DNA of 64,000 bases from Ailanthus altissimus. Lineage: Eukaryota > Streptophyta > Magnoliopsida > Sapindales > Simaroubaceae. Each line of letters opens with the position of its first letter. The stretch's first letter is position 1. This document shows, piece after piece, positions 1-11,980 of the stretch. The notes under the pieces are model-generated. The model made no database searches and was not told the DNA's origin. It saw nothing but the letters and a program-made list of their open reading frames with translations. Both the position numbers and the translations under genes were made by a program. The DNA is taken from positions 17,576,501 to 17,640,500 of the forward strand of contig OX327705.1 of NCBI GenBank assembly GCA_946807835.1. Direction: 5' to 3'.

Positions 1-1555
1 CAATCCCTTGTCTTTGATGTTATCAAAGATGATGTCCAAAGGGACTATAAGAGGGATATAGAATCGTTCATCTTAAATTTTAACTACTTAGGAGAGAGAC
101 CTCCTTAATATAACATTCGTTCATCCTCTCTAAGATTTTTCTCTCTAGAATACCTGCTTAGTCTGGGCAAGCTCCTCTCTCTTCCCCCTTAAATAGTCTT
201 ATCTTTGGTGACCTTTTAAATTCTCTTTCTCGGTTTCTCTTTTGAGAATCCACTTGAATCGATCTCTTCGACTCCTCCTCCTCCTCTTATATCCTAATGT
301 AACTTAAGGCCTTTTTCATATACAATCGAGTAGGTCTAAATATAGTTTTCAATAATATGGTACTATAACTTATTCAACTACAAAGCATCCTTTAATTCTT
401 CTAAGGAGATAGATAGGAGGAAAGCCCTAACCTATATCACTTCTTTGTGGAATCTTTCCACAAACTTCTTCAAGCTCTCAAATTACCTCTAATTAATCTT
501 TCTTAGTTATCAGAGATCCTTAGCTCAATTACAAGCTCCTTAGAAATGTTCTATAAACCAATCAATCAACTAGCTATACGATGAGATGTTCTTGTGCTTC
601 AGCCTTGGTACCATAAAAGAGCTTGCCTTTGTAAATTTATATGAAGTAGCCTATACATCTGATTTTGTTTAAGTCCAACGATGGATAGGAGATCCGTTAC
701 CCAGTCTACATAATGATTGGGGTCTGAGGTTCTATTATAGGTTCTAATGTTAGGCATTCTGAATATGATGGGTAGCTCCATATCTCTAAGGTCACTAGTG
801 AATGGCAACTTACTCTCTTTTTCATTCTCAACTCGCAAAGCTGGTTCTTGCTATTCCCTCATCTTTATGAGCTTTGATCATCTCTGTTTTAGCTATTTCA
901 TCTTCTCTTCTAAGGTTTCCTTCTTGGATCTACCTCCAACTGCACTATCTCCTCTACTTCACCCTTAATATTCGTCGAGCATTATGCTCATTCAAATAAT
1001 CATCCTCTTCCTTTTCTAAGGTGCATCTCTATGCCCTACCCGAATCACCCACCTATGATTAGTGGTGGCTACTTTTGCCTCCCCAGTAGCCTCTCACTCC
1101 AAGGCTTAGGTTTTTGCACTTTGTAAGCTTATCACTCCCACTGAAGTTTTTTGCCTGCACCATCGTGGAGAGACCTTAAGGTTACCAGTTAACCCTGCCG
1201 ATAGATCATTCATTCATAAAGCTCTCAACTCTTTGATCTCCATTGAGAATTCAGAACATTCTCTAAAAGCTTCTTCACAATCTCTCTCATATTCTCAAGC
1301 TCCTTCTAACTCCTTCAACAAATACTACATCCACTTTGGGCTGCTTTATGATCTCCATTGACGGCTAAAATTATTTTCTCACTAATCTTTGTCCTTCATG
1401 TTGCGACTCTCAAAGTTAAAGTTTCACACCGTACTTTGATCTAAAACTCATTCTCTCACTACCTTTTCTCAAGTCACCTTCTTATTTGGCTTCAAATTAT
1501 TGACTTCCATGACTTTTTACTTCAGTTCCCATAGTCGGTGCCAACCTATTAACAA
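1..1555 (-). mobile_element. Ty3/gypsy retrotransposon remnant (gag and leader), minus strand
   Basis: Decayed internal region of a Ty3/gypsy element read on the minus strand. It holds a gag-like reading frame (599-838). Near 1530-1552 the minus strand carries a GGTTGGCACCGACTATGGGA-type sequence, like the leader that follows the 5' LTR in many plant gypsy elements. The LTR lies to the right (from 1556). No intact frame spans gag, and pol is not in the window because the element runs off the left edge. The family call rests on the gag motif and leader sequence. Confidence 0.6.
599..838 (-). pseudogene. Gypsy gag fragment (Retrotrans_gag type)
   Basis: A 79-codon open segment of a retrotransposon capsid gene. 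The pattern PFTSDLRDMELPIIFRMPNI, then an SDPNHYVDWV stretch and a C-terminal LQRQALLWYQG, is the usual start of plant gypsy gag domains (a conserved P-F-T...L-P...F-R-x-P block, then T-D-P-x-H, then A-x-x-W-x-x-L). The frame is short compared with a full gag of several hundred residues and is closed at both ends by stops, so it is a fragment. Confidence 0.6.
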
Positions 1556-2036
1556 TGAATTATAGGCTCTCAATCAAACTTAGAGTCCTCGGTCGAAAGA
1601 TAAATGTATATCCTCGTAGAAATGGTAAAAGTGTGTAGCCAAGTTGTTGCTATTCATCCTAAGCTTTTCATAGTGGTCTGAACTTAATTGTTGCAATTGT
1701 AAAGTTAGTTAAGATTGCATCGGTAATGGTTTTCAAAAATGACCCTCTGATACTTAAGTCAAAAATTCGATGAAGATGGAGAAAGGTAGTTGCTTAAACA
1801 ATTTAGGTGTCTAGAATTCACTTACTTATTCCCACACATAGGTCATAATTCTTCATTATATAGGTTGCTTGTGTGATTAACCCATGCCACTAGCTCTTCA
1901 ATATTTGAATGTTATAGGCGTGGTCCAGAATGATTAGAGTTATCAATTGTCACCTCGTGCTCTGTATTTATCAAAGGAATGTAGGTAACGTTCCTTTCCT
2001 ATCTCAATTCTTTGGTGTCGTTGGATAGGTTTTGTA
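1556..2036 (-). repeat. Gypsy LTR, part 1 (split by solo LTR E)
   Basis: LTR of the gypsy element to its left, minus orientation. The minus strand has TGACTTAAGTATCAGAGGGT near 1741-1764, the tgacTTgAgCgTCgGAG-type box common in plant gypsy LTRs. A TG starts the plus-strand reading at 1556 next to the leader. The LTR sequence stops at about 2036, where an unrelated TGAT...ATCA block begins, and similar LTR-type sequence resumes at 3565. Confidence 0.5.
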
Positions 2037-3564
2037 TGATTTAAAAATGCAAGTGCATATTAGTGCAAACAAGTAATATAATGACATGTTGAGTATAGTT
2101 CATACGATGAATTATTACTAAATTTAAGTATGAAATTATATCTTTTTATTCTTATCCAAACAATTAAAAATCTCAAGGGAGTAAAAATCTAAACTAAATA
2201 ATTAAAGGAAACAAAAGCAAAAGTAGACAAAAAAAAATGTAATTATTAGTCCACCAATATAAAACAGTCTAGAATTATAATTATCCATCAATACTTCACT
2301 TGAATTTAATTATTCCGCTTAATTTAATCCTATCAATATGAATTGTTAACCAAAAAACCTATTATCATAAGCCTCTTCCAGTGGTTAATTAAAAATATCT
2401 CACATAAAAATTTAACTATATTCTTATGATAATTAGATTAAGACAAGATTTATTAAGAACGGGTTCTCTAAACAATTATATATACTATGCAAATATATTC
2501 TTATCTCACATGAAACTCAAAACTTTTACGTAATGATTATATATCAATCTACTCAAAGCCAAACATAAAAATCTATTTTTCAAGTTCATTAAGGTTTCTC
2601 TAATAAATATAATTAGTGATCAAGTTATTATAAGCATTCAGTACAAAATGAACTAAATAATTCAATACTGAGTTAGTAAACTAAGGGAGAATAAATAATT
2701 TAAACTACATCTTGAGTTTAAATTGTAATCTAAGAAAAGTAAATTTGTTCATAATGAAATTAAGAGTTTTAGAGCCCATTAAATTCAACATCATAAAGAT
2801 AATATAAAATTAAGAAAGATAAGAGAAAAGAAGCAAAGTTGTGATGCTCTGAATTCTTCAGTCTTCAATCTCTTCTTCTTTTAGTTTTCTCTCTTTGATT
2901 CTAAAAATTTTTACTCTAAACTCTTAAAAGGTTGTTTCTCTATTGCTCTCTCTGATAATCTTTTTAGTCCCTTTGAAATAGATATTTCGTCATCTATTTA
3001 TACGCTTTAGTCTTCAAATTAGGTTAATACTCTCCATCCAAGTTAGAAAAAGGTTTCCTTTTTTAGTGTCCAGCGTCACGACCTTGGCTTTCCAACGCTG
3101 CGCGCTGCGACGCTGTCTAATAAAATCCACCGTCACAGCCTTGGTTTGGGTAGTCACGACACTCACTTTTTGTCGCACCTAGTGCTGCAACCTGCATTCT
3201 AACGTTTCAATGCTGACTTTTTTATCAACATTGTTCCACTATTATTCCAGGTACTATAGTAGATACTGTTCCAATGTTGCAACGCTGATTCCTAACACTT
3301 CAACCTTAAGTTTCCGCCCAAAGTTGCTTCTTTTGGCATCTTCAATGTTATAGCTTTACTTCTGAGGTTGCAGGGCTAATGTTTGATCCTACATTTGATA
3401 TGTTTATCTCATTTTCTTCAAATTTTCATCTCAAATAATTCTGTTGACTTCAAATTTATAATATAATAATAAAGTACATAAAAAAATACTTAATACTTAT
3501 ACTTAAAATGAACAAATATTAAAGTTAAGGAAGCGAAAATAATAAATATAAAATACACATATCA
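2037..3564. repeat. Solo LTR, family E copy 1 (TGAT...ATCA)
   Basis: A 1,528-bp block that starts TGATTTAAAAATGCAAGTGC and ends CACATATCA, without coding potential. It resembles the block at 59748-61215 in length, in termini (TGAT...ATCA), in an early AAGTGCA...GCAAGTAATA region, and in a GC-rich GCTGCGACGCTG array in its second half (3065-3390). Flanking bases (ttgta on the left, attag on the right) do not form a clear target duplication, so this copy looks older than the other. Solo LTR is inferred from the missing internal region. Confidence 0.5.
3065..3390. repeat. GC-rich degenerate array inside LTR E copy 1
   Basis: A run of loosely repeated words built on CGTCACGACC, CAACGCTG, GCGACGCTG and CACGACAC, in contrast to the AT-rich surroundings. 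The same style of array sits at the matching place in E copy 2 (60826-61060). Confidence 0.5.
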
Positions 3565-4150
3565 ATTAGTATAACTTCTTTGCCCAGAATGCTCTTTAGA
3601 TTAGTTCGTCTTTGAAAATATTAAGAGATATAATTACACCTCTTCATATGAGTGAAGGAGCTTCAATGTTGACAATGTTAATTCTCAATCAATATTGGAG
3701 GAGTTTCGAGAGTAATGCTCAACCTAAGTGATGAGGATTCTTTAGTCATAGTTCTGGAACTCCTCGGTCATAGAATGGAGAGGATTGGTCTGATACATAC
3801 TTAATGGCAAGTACTAGTCAACCTTAGATTAAATCTGACCACTTGAGGTTTACTGCCAACCCTTGGATTGGCCTCAAGTTGAGTTCAACCACTTTAAGTG
3901 TTAATGGATCAAGCCCATGATCATAAGCCAATAAATCTCATTCCAAATTCCTAGACACCTTTTACTTGAGAATTGAACTTAGAGGAGACCATGAATTAAA
4001 CTTTTCCATTTTGCATAACAAATTTAGTCATTGGATATACTATGACCAATACTCAAGTTCAATTACTTAAATGAGAATGATTCTTCAATGTGATTGATTA
4101 AGTGATCTAAATACACTCCTTAAATTCATGCTTCAAATGAAACATTTTTC
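3565..4150 (-). repeat. Gypsy LTR, part 2 (right of solo LTR E)
   Basis: Sequence such as CCCAGAATGCTCTTTAGATT and GGAACTCCTCGGTCATAG continues the LTR begun at 1556 after the family-E block. The outer end is not sharp; about 4.15 kb is an estimate. No coding potential. Confidence 0.4.
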
Positions 4151-4444
4151 TAATAAATTATTGATTTTATTTCAATCGAGTTATTTTTACGTCTCTAAAG
4201 TATATCTTAAAATCAACAATACCTTTAAGGTTTTAAAAATGATCTACAATACCTTTAAAGTATAACCTCTCAAGTTTTCGACGTAACTTTCAATATTCCA
4301 GATGTGTGATTTAAAATCAAAGGTATCCAATAATTTTTAAAATAATCTCTAATACCTCTATTGTTATGAAATGTTAATAAAATATACTAAAATCGTTATA
4401 AAATAACTAATATCCCTCATTTATATTCTTCTTAATTTATTTTT
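4151..4444. other. AT-rich spacer with short direct repeats
   Basis: No gene is visible. Two copies of CAATACCTTTAA(A)G about 32 bp apart (4217 and 4249) are the only structure seen. Confidence 0.4.
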
Positions 4445-5035
4445 TTAATTTTGATATTCTCTTTTTTTAATACTTGAGCACTAAAACAAAAACTTATTTT
4501 AGCAAAATATTTATTAATTTTATTTTTTAACATTTTTTAAAAATATTTTTTTCAATTTTGGTACTCTTTTTTTTTCTTGCTTGATTGCTAAAATAAAAAA
4601 AATAATATAATTTTTTTTTATATTTTCTAACAATTTTAAACATTTTAGTAGAAGTTTACAATAAAAATAAAATTTTAAACAAGTGTTAAAATTAAATAAT
4701 AAATAATTTGTAAAAAAATATTTTTTGTTTTATTAGTCTAATAAAAAAAGAACACTAATTTAAGTAAAACCTCGAGGTATCCCTGAAAATAACTTTCCCT
4801 TTTGGTACTTTCTTTTTTATTTATTTATTTTTAACTTGAATATTAAAACAAAAAAATATTTTTTACAAACTATTTATTATTTCTAATTTTTAACACTTAT
4901 TGTAAACTTTTACTAAGATTAAAATATTTAAAATTTTAAAGATGTTAAAAAATAAAGATAACAAATATTTTGTTAAATTATTCATTTTAATACTCAAATA
5001 AGAAAGAAAAAAAAGTATGAAACTGAATAAAAAAT
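4445..5035. repeat. AT-rich long inverted repeat (hairpin H1)
   Basis: The left arm (about 4445-4750) reads as an imperfect reverse complement of the right arm (about 4800-5035). Matching blocks include ATTCTCTTTTTTTAATACTT against the reverse complement near 5000, and AATAATTTGTAAAAAAATAT against the reverse complement near 4860. The fold centre lies near a perfect ACCTCGAGGT palindrome at about 4770. No coding potential. Probably a MITE or foldback element. It lies about 370 bp beyond the METE stop codon. Confidence 0.55.
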
Positions 5036-5403
5036 TTAAAAATTTAAAAAAAAGAGAATAAATAAAATATGGCCAACTCAATGGGAGGAAGAATTGCAAG
5101 AGTAGAGGCAACATTAATGCACAAACTGGTAAAGGCATACCGTTAATTTCCATCACTGAGATACACTTAGCAATTTGGGGCCTTTAAGGCATGTCCCCAA
5201 AATGTAAAATATAATGAAAACAAGAAGAAATACAAGCCGGAGGTTAAAAAAACAAATTGCCTCATAAGGGCATATTATGCCTACTGAAAACTTTCATCAT
5301 GAAACCCAGTTATTCAAGTAATAATAAGAATTTTTTTTTCCTTTTTTGCTTCAAAAGTAAGAATCAATAGTACAGGGATGCATCCCTTCATTTCTGGAAT
5401 TTC
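5036..5403 (-). other. METE 3' untranslated region and 3' flank
   Basis: Sequence directly downstream of the METE stop codon on the minus strand, up to hairpin H1. It should hold the 3'UTR and polyadenylation site. I do not see one clear AATAAA signal, so the transcript end is not placed. Confidence 0.4.
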
Positions 5404-8400
5404 TCACTTGGCACTGGCGAGCTCAGTGCGGAGGAGCTTGGCAGCAGCAACCATGTTTGAGAGGGCTGGCTTCACCTCAGTGTACTTGCGAGTCTTGAGA
5501 CCACAGTCAGGGTTAACCCACAGAATGTTGGTTTCGAGCACCGCTAGCATCTTGTTGATTCTGTCAGCAATCTCTTCAGTTGATGGTATTCTTGGAGAGT
5601 GGATGTCATAGACACCGGGGCCAATTCCAGCACCATACTTAACTCCCTCGCGGAAGACTGACAGGAGCTTCTCATCAGAACGAGAGTTCTCAATGGTGAT
5701 CACATCAGCATCCATGTCAATGATCGAGTGAATGATGTCATTGAAGTTGGAGTAGCACATGTGGGTGTGGATCTGTCAATTAATGAACAAGAAGATCAGA
5801 TACAAAATCAATGACTAAATTACAGGTAAGATATTGAAGATGATAAGGTAACAAACCTGGGTAGTGTCCTGGACACCAGAGTTGGTGATCCTGAAGGAGT
5901 GAACAGCCCAGTCCAAGTAGAAAGCATGCTCAGACTTCCTAAGAGGCAATCCTTCTCTCAAAGCAGCCTCATCAATTTGGATAACGTTAATGCCTGCCTT
6001 CTCAAGATCCTCCACTTCGTCCTTGATGGCCAAAGCAATCTGGTAGCATGTTTCATGTCTGCACAAGTGGCAGGGAATTATGATCAACAACATTATCATT
6101 TGAAAAAGGTTAACCAATGATCAACTAGATTTCTTTTACCATACCTAGGCTGGTCATTTCGGACAAAGGACCAGTTGAGAATGGTAACAGGGCCAGTAAG
6201 CATTCCCTTCATTGGGCGAGCAGTCAAACTCTGAGCAAAAGAAGACCAGAAGACAGTCATAGCATTGGGACGGCTCACATCACCGTAGATGATGGGTGGC
6301 TTCACACATCGAGATCCATAGGATTGCACCCATCCATTGGCAGTGAAGGCAAAACCTGATAATTGCTCTCCAAAGTACTCAACCATATCATTCCTCTACA
6401 AAAATAAACATCCGAAATCAAAAGGATATACAGCATAAGTTGTATGCAAGTAGAATTTCAAACACCAAATGTATAAAATTCTTTGAAATTCAAAACCAGG
6501 AGACATTGCTTTACTTCCATTGTGCTGAGTGAAACTCACCTCAGGCTCTCCATGAACCAGGACATCAATATCAAGCTCTTCTTGGATTTTGACAACTTTG
6601 CTGATTTCTTCCTTGATGGCACTGACATATTCCTCCTCGGAGATCCTATGAACAATAAATCATCAGGGCACAGTCCATATAGTAGTCAAAATAATTTTTT
6701 CACATATATCATAGAATGAGGAACATCCTCAGATTGACTCACTTCTTGGCCTTGTACTCGCGGCGGACTCTCCTAAGTTCTACAGTTTGTGGGAAGGACC
6801 CAATGGTGGTGGTTGGGAGGATTGGAAGATTAAGTTTCTTCTGTTGAGCATCCAATCTAGCACTAACATTTGTAGCACGTCGGTGGTCTGAACCCTTCAA
6901 AGCAGCAGCCTGATAAATCAAGAGTTAATGTTAGTTTCAAAAGGAAATTTTGTGCCATAAGTCACATAAGAACATAAAAATGGAAAGCGAATCAATCATG
7001 ACACGTACAGCCTTCTGTACTGCCTCATTGGTCACCCTTGGGGAGGACTTCCTTGAGGCCTGAGCTGCAGCATTGGCAGAGAAGAATTCCTGAAATCAAA
7101 GTCATAAAGAGAGAAATTTAGTCTTCTTCCAATTTCTTTAAAAAACAATGACACATATAAAATTAATAAAGTGGATATAAATACTAGTGGGCTAATCCCT
7201 GACAAACAGCCCCTGAACTGTAACCCAATTCAGAAAACCCTGTCAAATTATGTCTAAGTCAGCCAATTTATTCAGCCTACATTCAGACAGATAAACCCCA
7301 CCTAAATTTTCATTTTAAAACAACCAACTTTTCATGCAAAGCTCAATTATCCAACTTCAAGCCTTCTCAGCTAATTATAATTTACCAAAAAGCGAAGTTA
7401 TTTATTAGGCGTCACTGGCCAAAAACAGCTTGTGAGCAGCCAAAGCCTAAATTCTTTTCAGTTCAACTAGTTAACATGCTAGTAGAGAAGGATACCTCAT
7501 CCTTGTGACCAGCCAAAGCCTTGGCCAATGCATTCACTTCAACAACTTTTTGGGCAGCAAAGGCAAGCCATGACTTGATTTCATTATCCAACTTAGGTTC
7601 ATTAACTAGATCAACGGCAGTGTGGAGAAGTGAGCAGGAGGTGGAGACCACAAGCTTGTCTGCACAGAAAAATATTAAATCAGACATCAAGTCACATAAT
7701 TAAGTCAAACATACTTATTACAATGTACAGGAAATGCAAGCAGAAGATGTATACCTTTGCCGACAATGCCCTCAAGCTCCTTCAGAATAGTGAGAGAAGC
7801 AGCAAGATCATTAGCCCAAATGTTCCTTCCATCAACCACTCCAGCAAAGAGATATTTGCCAGCAGGGTATCCACTCTTGATCAAATCAAGGGTCTTAGTT
7901 CCACGAATCAAATCAAATCCAAAGGCAGAGACACCCTTTAAAGCAGTGAGGACCTGGAAGGCCTCAGCAGGAATATCAGCAAAGTAGGTCTCAATGAGAA
8001 CATTCAAGCCAGAGAGAGTTGATTCTAGTTCAGCATAAGCCTCGGTAAATGCTTGCAATTTGTGAGATTCAAGATCCATCACAAGCACTGGCTCATCAAA
8101 CTGAATCCAGGAAGCACCAGCAGCCTTAAGCTCAGAAATAACTTCCCTGCAGAAGTTTTCATTGGTACCATTCAAATTAGGTAAGTCACGACTTAATACA
8201 CATTGCTATAGCATATATACATTTAAAAATCTGAAAATAAAGAGACAATTTCTTACTTGTAGACGGGAAGGATTTTGGGAAGAAGGGAGAGAAGAGAAAA
8301 AGTCTTCTCAACACCCTTGGCAGGTTTAGATAGCAACAAGTATGACACAGGGCCAACAAGAACTGGAACAGTGTCAACTCCAAGCTGCATTATAAAAGAA

Positions 8401-9487
8401 GTAACAAAGAGATCAGAATCTTACCAGCTTGAACAGATTGATTGAGATTTAATAGTAAGCATGTCAGATTAAAAATATTTTGGATCAAACTTCTATGAAT
8501 ATTCTAAGGGGACCACAATGTAACCAAAAGTAAAAGAAAATGAAAAATATGAAACATGAGCCAAACTAAAGAACCCATTTAGCTGTTTAACTTTTCATAT
8601 CAACACATGAGCAACAAAAGCTAAAAAGAAATAAATCACCAATCTAGTCACAAACATCCTTGTTCAGTACTACGTTCTGATATATCTTTTCTCACAGCTT
8701 TCATAAATCATACCAGGGATGCAACATTTGATGTGCCAGATCTAAATGAACATCCTACACCAAAAAAATCTTATAACTCCAATTTCAAGAATCTACAGTA
8801 ACCTCTTTTAGGATCTAAATTAGAGATGTATATATTATGTAATTTCAAGTTGAAACGTGAAATTCTAATAAGTTTTCTAAAATTAAACCAACTGAACAAT
8901 TTCAGTGCCAATTTCACCAGCATTCTAGAGTAAACACACACCTCCTTAGCTTCCTTGTACTCAGTCACAGCCTTGTGAGAAGCGTATGAGAACTTAACAT
9001 CAGGACCCAACTCGGGAACAATGAAATGGCTGCATCAACACATAACCAACCAAGTCAGTGAAAATTTCTTAAGCCATCCATAACAATAGCACTATAAATT
9101 ACTTCAACGGCACTCTTAACTTTAAATCATTACTTACTAGTTGGTGTCGAACCACTTGGTCATTTCCATGGCGGGGACGGAGGCGTTACCTCTGGCCATG
9201 GAGAAGTAAACATCGAACCCGATCTCGCCACCGTTCCAATTGTACCTGGGAGGGACAGCGCCGAGCATTGCGGTGGTGTCGAGCACCTGGTCGTAGTAAG
9301 AGAAAGTGTTGCTGGGAATATACTTGATCCCGGCGTCCTTCATCTGTTTCCAGATGGAGCATCTGAGATCAGCCGCCACTTTTTGCAAATCCTCGGCGCT
9401 GCTCTTCCCATCCCAGAAAGATTCCAATGCGAACTTGAGCTCCCTCTTGGGGCCCATGCGTGGGTATCCAACAATGTGAGATGCCAT
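5404..9487 (-). CDS. METE: 5-methyltetrahydropteroyltriglutamate-homocysteine methyltransferase (cobalamin-independent methionine synthase)
   Basis: Transfers the methyl group of polyglutamylated 5-methyl-tetrahydrofolate to homocysteine to make methionine, feeding the S-adenosylmethionine cycle. Eleven coding exons with GT-AG borders fit together in frame: 9487-9138, 9029-8942, 8384-8257, 8146-7755, 7659-7496, 7089-7009, 6909-6743, 6645-6540, 6395-6145, 6058-5857, 5772-5404. They total 2,298 nt, giving 765 residues, the usual length for plant cytosolic enzymes. The protein starts [20 protein letters not shown] (N-terminal MetE domain). The catalytic domain carries the four zinc ligands at the expected places: His647 and Cys649 (THMCYSNF), Glu671 (ITIENSR) and Cys733 (NPDCGLK). 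The start is set by the conserved MASH N-terminus; no plastid transit peptide precedes it, so a cytosolic isoform is inferred. No stops or frameshifts were found, so the gene looks functional. A 5'UTR intron and TATA box lie upstream. Confidence 0.97.
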
Positions 9488-9491
9488 TTTT

Positions 9492-10030
9492 CTACAATCA
9501 CAACAACACGATACGAGAATAAGTTGTTTTTTCCTTAACTCAACGAATTATGAGTTTAAATTAGTGATCAAAATGATTAAGATCCGAAAATAGATTCGAA
9601 AAATGAAGAATCAGAAAATAGATTTAAAAAATGAAGAATCCGAAAATAGATTCAAAACAAGCCAAATAGAGTAATCAAAGAAGAGTTCCAATTTGTTTCC
9701 GGAAAATGATAATATATTATTTAAAATTGGCTTATAGTGGATTCAGAAAATCACAGATCTAATGGATAAAGCATCAGATCAAGCAAACCATGAAATCACA
9801 GCTGCGAAACACTAGATCTATCACTAACAGTCACTCACCAGTAAATTACAGATCAAATCAAGTAAAAAATTTAGTACTTGCTTTACAAAAAAAAATGAAT
9901 TAATTTTTAATAACAAATTATAAAACCATTTTCTTTTTAAGATCCAAAAGTCGAAGAAACTAGAGCAGGCTTCAATTGATTAAAAGTGTGAAAATGAACG
10001 AAGGGTAGACAACTATAAAAGAAACCGTAC
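9492..10030 (-). other. Probable 5'UTR intron of METE
   Basis: On the minus strand a donor (TTTG/GTACGG at 10030) and an acceptor (TTGTAG/AAAA at 9492) frame a 539-bp intron ending four bases before the ATG. It contains three tandem copies of a 28-29 bp unit. Plant methionine synthase genes often have such a leader intron. The splice sites are inferred from sequence only. Confidence 0.55.
9583..9659. repeat. Minisatellite in the METE 5'UTR intron
   Basis: Three consecutive units of 28-29 bp starting at 9583, 9612 and 9640, each beginning (C/A)GAAAATAGATT and, for the first two, followed by an AAAATGAAGAATC block. Confidence 0.7.
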
Positions 10031-10300
10031 CAAACGAAAAGAAAGAACCGGAGAGCAAACGAAACCGAATCCGGGAAAGTAATAGAAAGTATTAGTACAG
10101 AGAAGAGAAGAGAACGGCGCGAGTTCGATAGAGGTGTCTCTTGGTTATTTATAGCCCAAAAAAATGAATAGCTTCAGCTTTAGATCTGAGATTTATTTTC
10201 TTTTTCTTGTTTATTTTCTCTATTTATTTTTTATTTTCAGTGTTATTGTTACGAGCGATTGTATGCCACGTGAAGTTGAGGTGTGGTTGGTGTTCTTCTG
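10031..10300 (-). promoter_or_regulatory. METE core promoter and leader exon
   Basis: The minus strand has a TATAAATA box at 10153-10146, about 120 bp upstream of the 5'UTR splice donor. A perfect G-box CACGTG lies at 10267-10272, about 115 bp further upstream. The inferred leader exon is 10031 to about 10120 and is pyrimidine-rich. G-boxes are bound by bZIP and bHLH factors; an actual regulatory role is inference. Confidence 0.6.
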
Positions 10301-10869
10301 CTGTAGCCTGTTGTTATTTGTTAGATCCTTGATTGGCCCACGATGCAGTGAAATAAAAGAGACAAGATGACTGTTAACGTGCCAGATCATATCCCCGGCC
10401 ATTATTAGTAAGGGTAATTGCATCGTGCTGAAATTATAGTATAATATAAAAATAATTAAAATTATTAGATTAAATTAAAAAAAATTAAAAGTTATTATAT
10501 TTAAGTATTAATTTAATAGATATAAATAATTTTATTATTAATATTGTTAAAATTTTCTTAACATTGTAAAATAATCCATTAGTAAAATTTATTTTTTTTA
10601 AAACAATTACTGTAGTTACTAGTTACACTTATAAGAAAAGATCGTTTTAAAAAATAAAGATGGTATAAGATATTTATTTGGTTACATAAATAAATTTAGA
10701 TTTTTTAAATATTATTTTAAAAATTTTATCTTAAATAATGTATCAAAATAACGTGGCAAACACTCTCGCATAAGCGTCTCCCTGATCATAGGTTAAGTGT
10801 TTAAACCTTAACAGATGCCAAATAGTTAATTTATTCCTTCCATCTTGTGAAAGTATTTTTAGTTCGGGT
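10301..10869. other. Upstream flank of METE, then AT-rich spacer
   Basis: The first 150 bp may belong to the METE promoter. From about 10430 the DNA is very AT-rich without open reading frames or recognisable element ends. Confidence 0.4.
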
Positions 10870-11220
10870 AGATATGTTTAAAGTTATATGTATTATTCTC
10901 GATGATCCTGTTAACTTTTAAATCAGTTAGAATGTGTTTAAAGTTATACGTATTACTCTCAATGATCCCGTTAATATAATTTAGGTGAGATATATCTTAA
11001 AATTATACGTGTTGCTCTTGAAAAAATCTCAATAATATAATCTGATTGTAATATCATTAAATGATATTACTCATGATAATCTCATTAGCATTTTTCAAAT
11101 GATCTTCGAATGAGATATGTCTCAAAATTGTACGTATTATTTTTTAAAAACAATTCGATAATATAATCTGATTGTAATATCAATAGATAGTTTGATTGTA
11201 ATATTAATAGTATAGTCTAA
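10870..11220. repeat. Degenerate tandem array, unit about 60 bp
   Basis: Units share GTTTAAAGTTATACGTATTA or a variant, followed by CTCNATGATCCCGTTAA and TCTGATTGTAATATC. Copies start near 10877, 10934, 10992 and about 11110, with considerable divergence. No coding potential. Confidence 0.5.
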
Positions 11221-11673
11221 TTGAAATATTAGTAATTTGATAATAATATTGATATTGTAATATAATGTAATTTAAAAAATAATAATATAATGAGTAATTT
11301 AAGAAATTATATTTATTTTACTATTTTAAAATTATTTTAAAATAATATTTAAAAATGTAGTATTACTCTTAAATTACATACATAACTAGTGCATATTACC
11401 TTATCATAATTATTATACAAAGAAATTACTTAGTATAATAGTCTCCTTACAATTAAGCCGTGAAAAGCACTTGCTATAATGCCCTAATAGTTTAAGAGTT
11501 TGCAATGCATCTTTGAGGTCGTGGACTCATTTTCCCCCTTCTTCATGTATTAGAAAAAAAATTAAATAGTAAAAATTTCAAATGCGTGTTTGACATGTAA
11601 AATAGGCAAAATTCATTGACTGGTATTCGATAGCGCTATTCCATGAGATTGTATTAAAATGCATTAATTTTAT
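11221..11673. other. AT-rich spacer
   Basis: No gene, RNA gene or clear repeat border was recognised. Confidence 0.4.
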
Positions 11674-11980
11674 GGCAAATGACATATTTGTCCTTAACGC
11701 ATGGCCTAATAGAAACTTTTATTCAAATAAAATTTTTAGTACTTAAATTTGTTTAAATTTGTTAAATTTTATCATTAATTTGGATGAAAATAGTACACTA
11801 AACATATAATTACTAGTTTAGCGCTATAGTTAAGTGTCAACAAAATAGTAATTGTATATTCAGAACATTATTTTTGTCCAAATTAATAAAAAAAATTGAT
11901 AAATTAAAACAAAGTTAAATATTAAAATTTTTATTAAGGTAACGACACCATACATTTAGGATACGTATAACATTTATCCT
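11674..11980. repeat. Hairpin MITE-like element (H2)
   Basis: A 307-bp near-complete palindrome. The left arm from GGCAAATGACATATTTGTCC pairs with the right arm ending ACGTATAACATTTATCC. The centre lies at TTTAGCGCTATAG (about 11818-11830). Blocks such as ATTAATTTGGATGAAAATAG pair with their reverse complement on the other side. A related half element is seen at 34117-34230. No coding potential; typical of a small non-autonomous DNA transposon. Confidence 0.6.

Noticed and set aside
8186..8383. Apparent frameshift in METE exon 3 and a separate small minus-strand gene here
   Set aside because: A recount of the T run gives a normal in-frame exon 8384-8257 reading through the conserved [15 protein letters not shown] block; the other frame is a shadow that runs into the intron.
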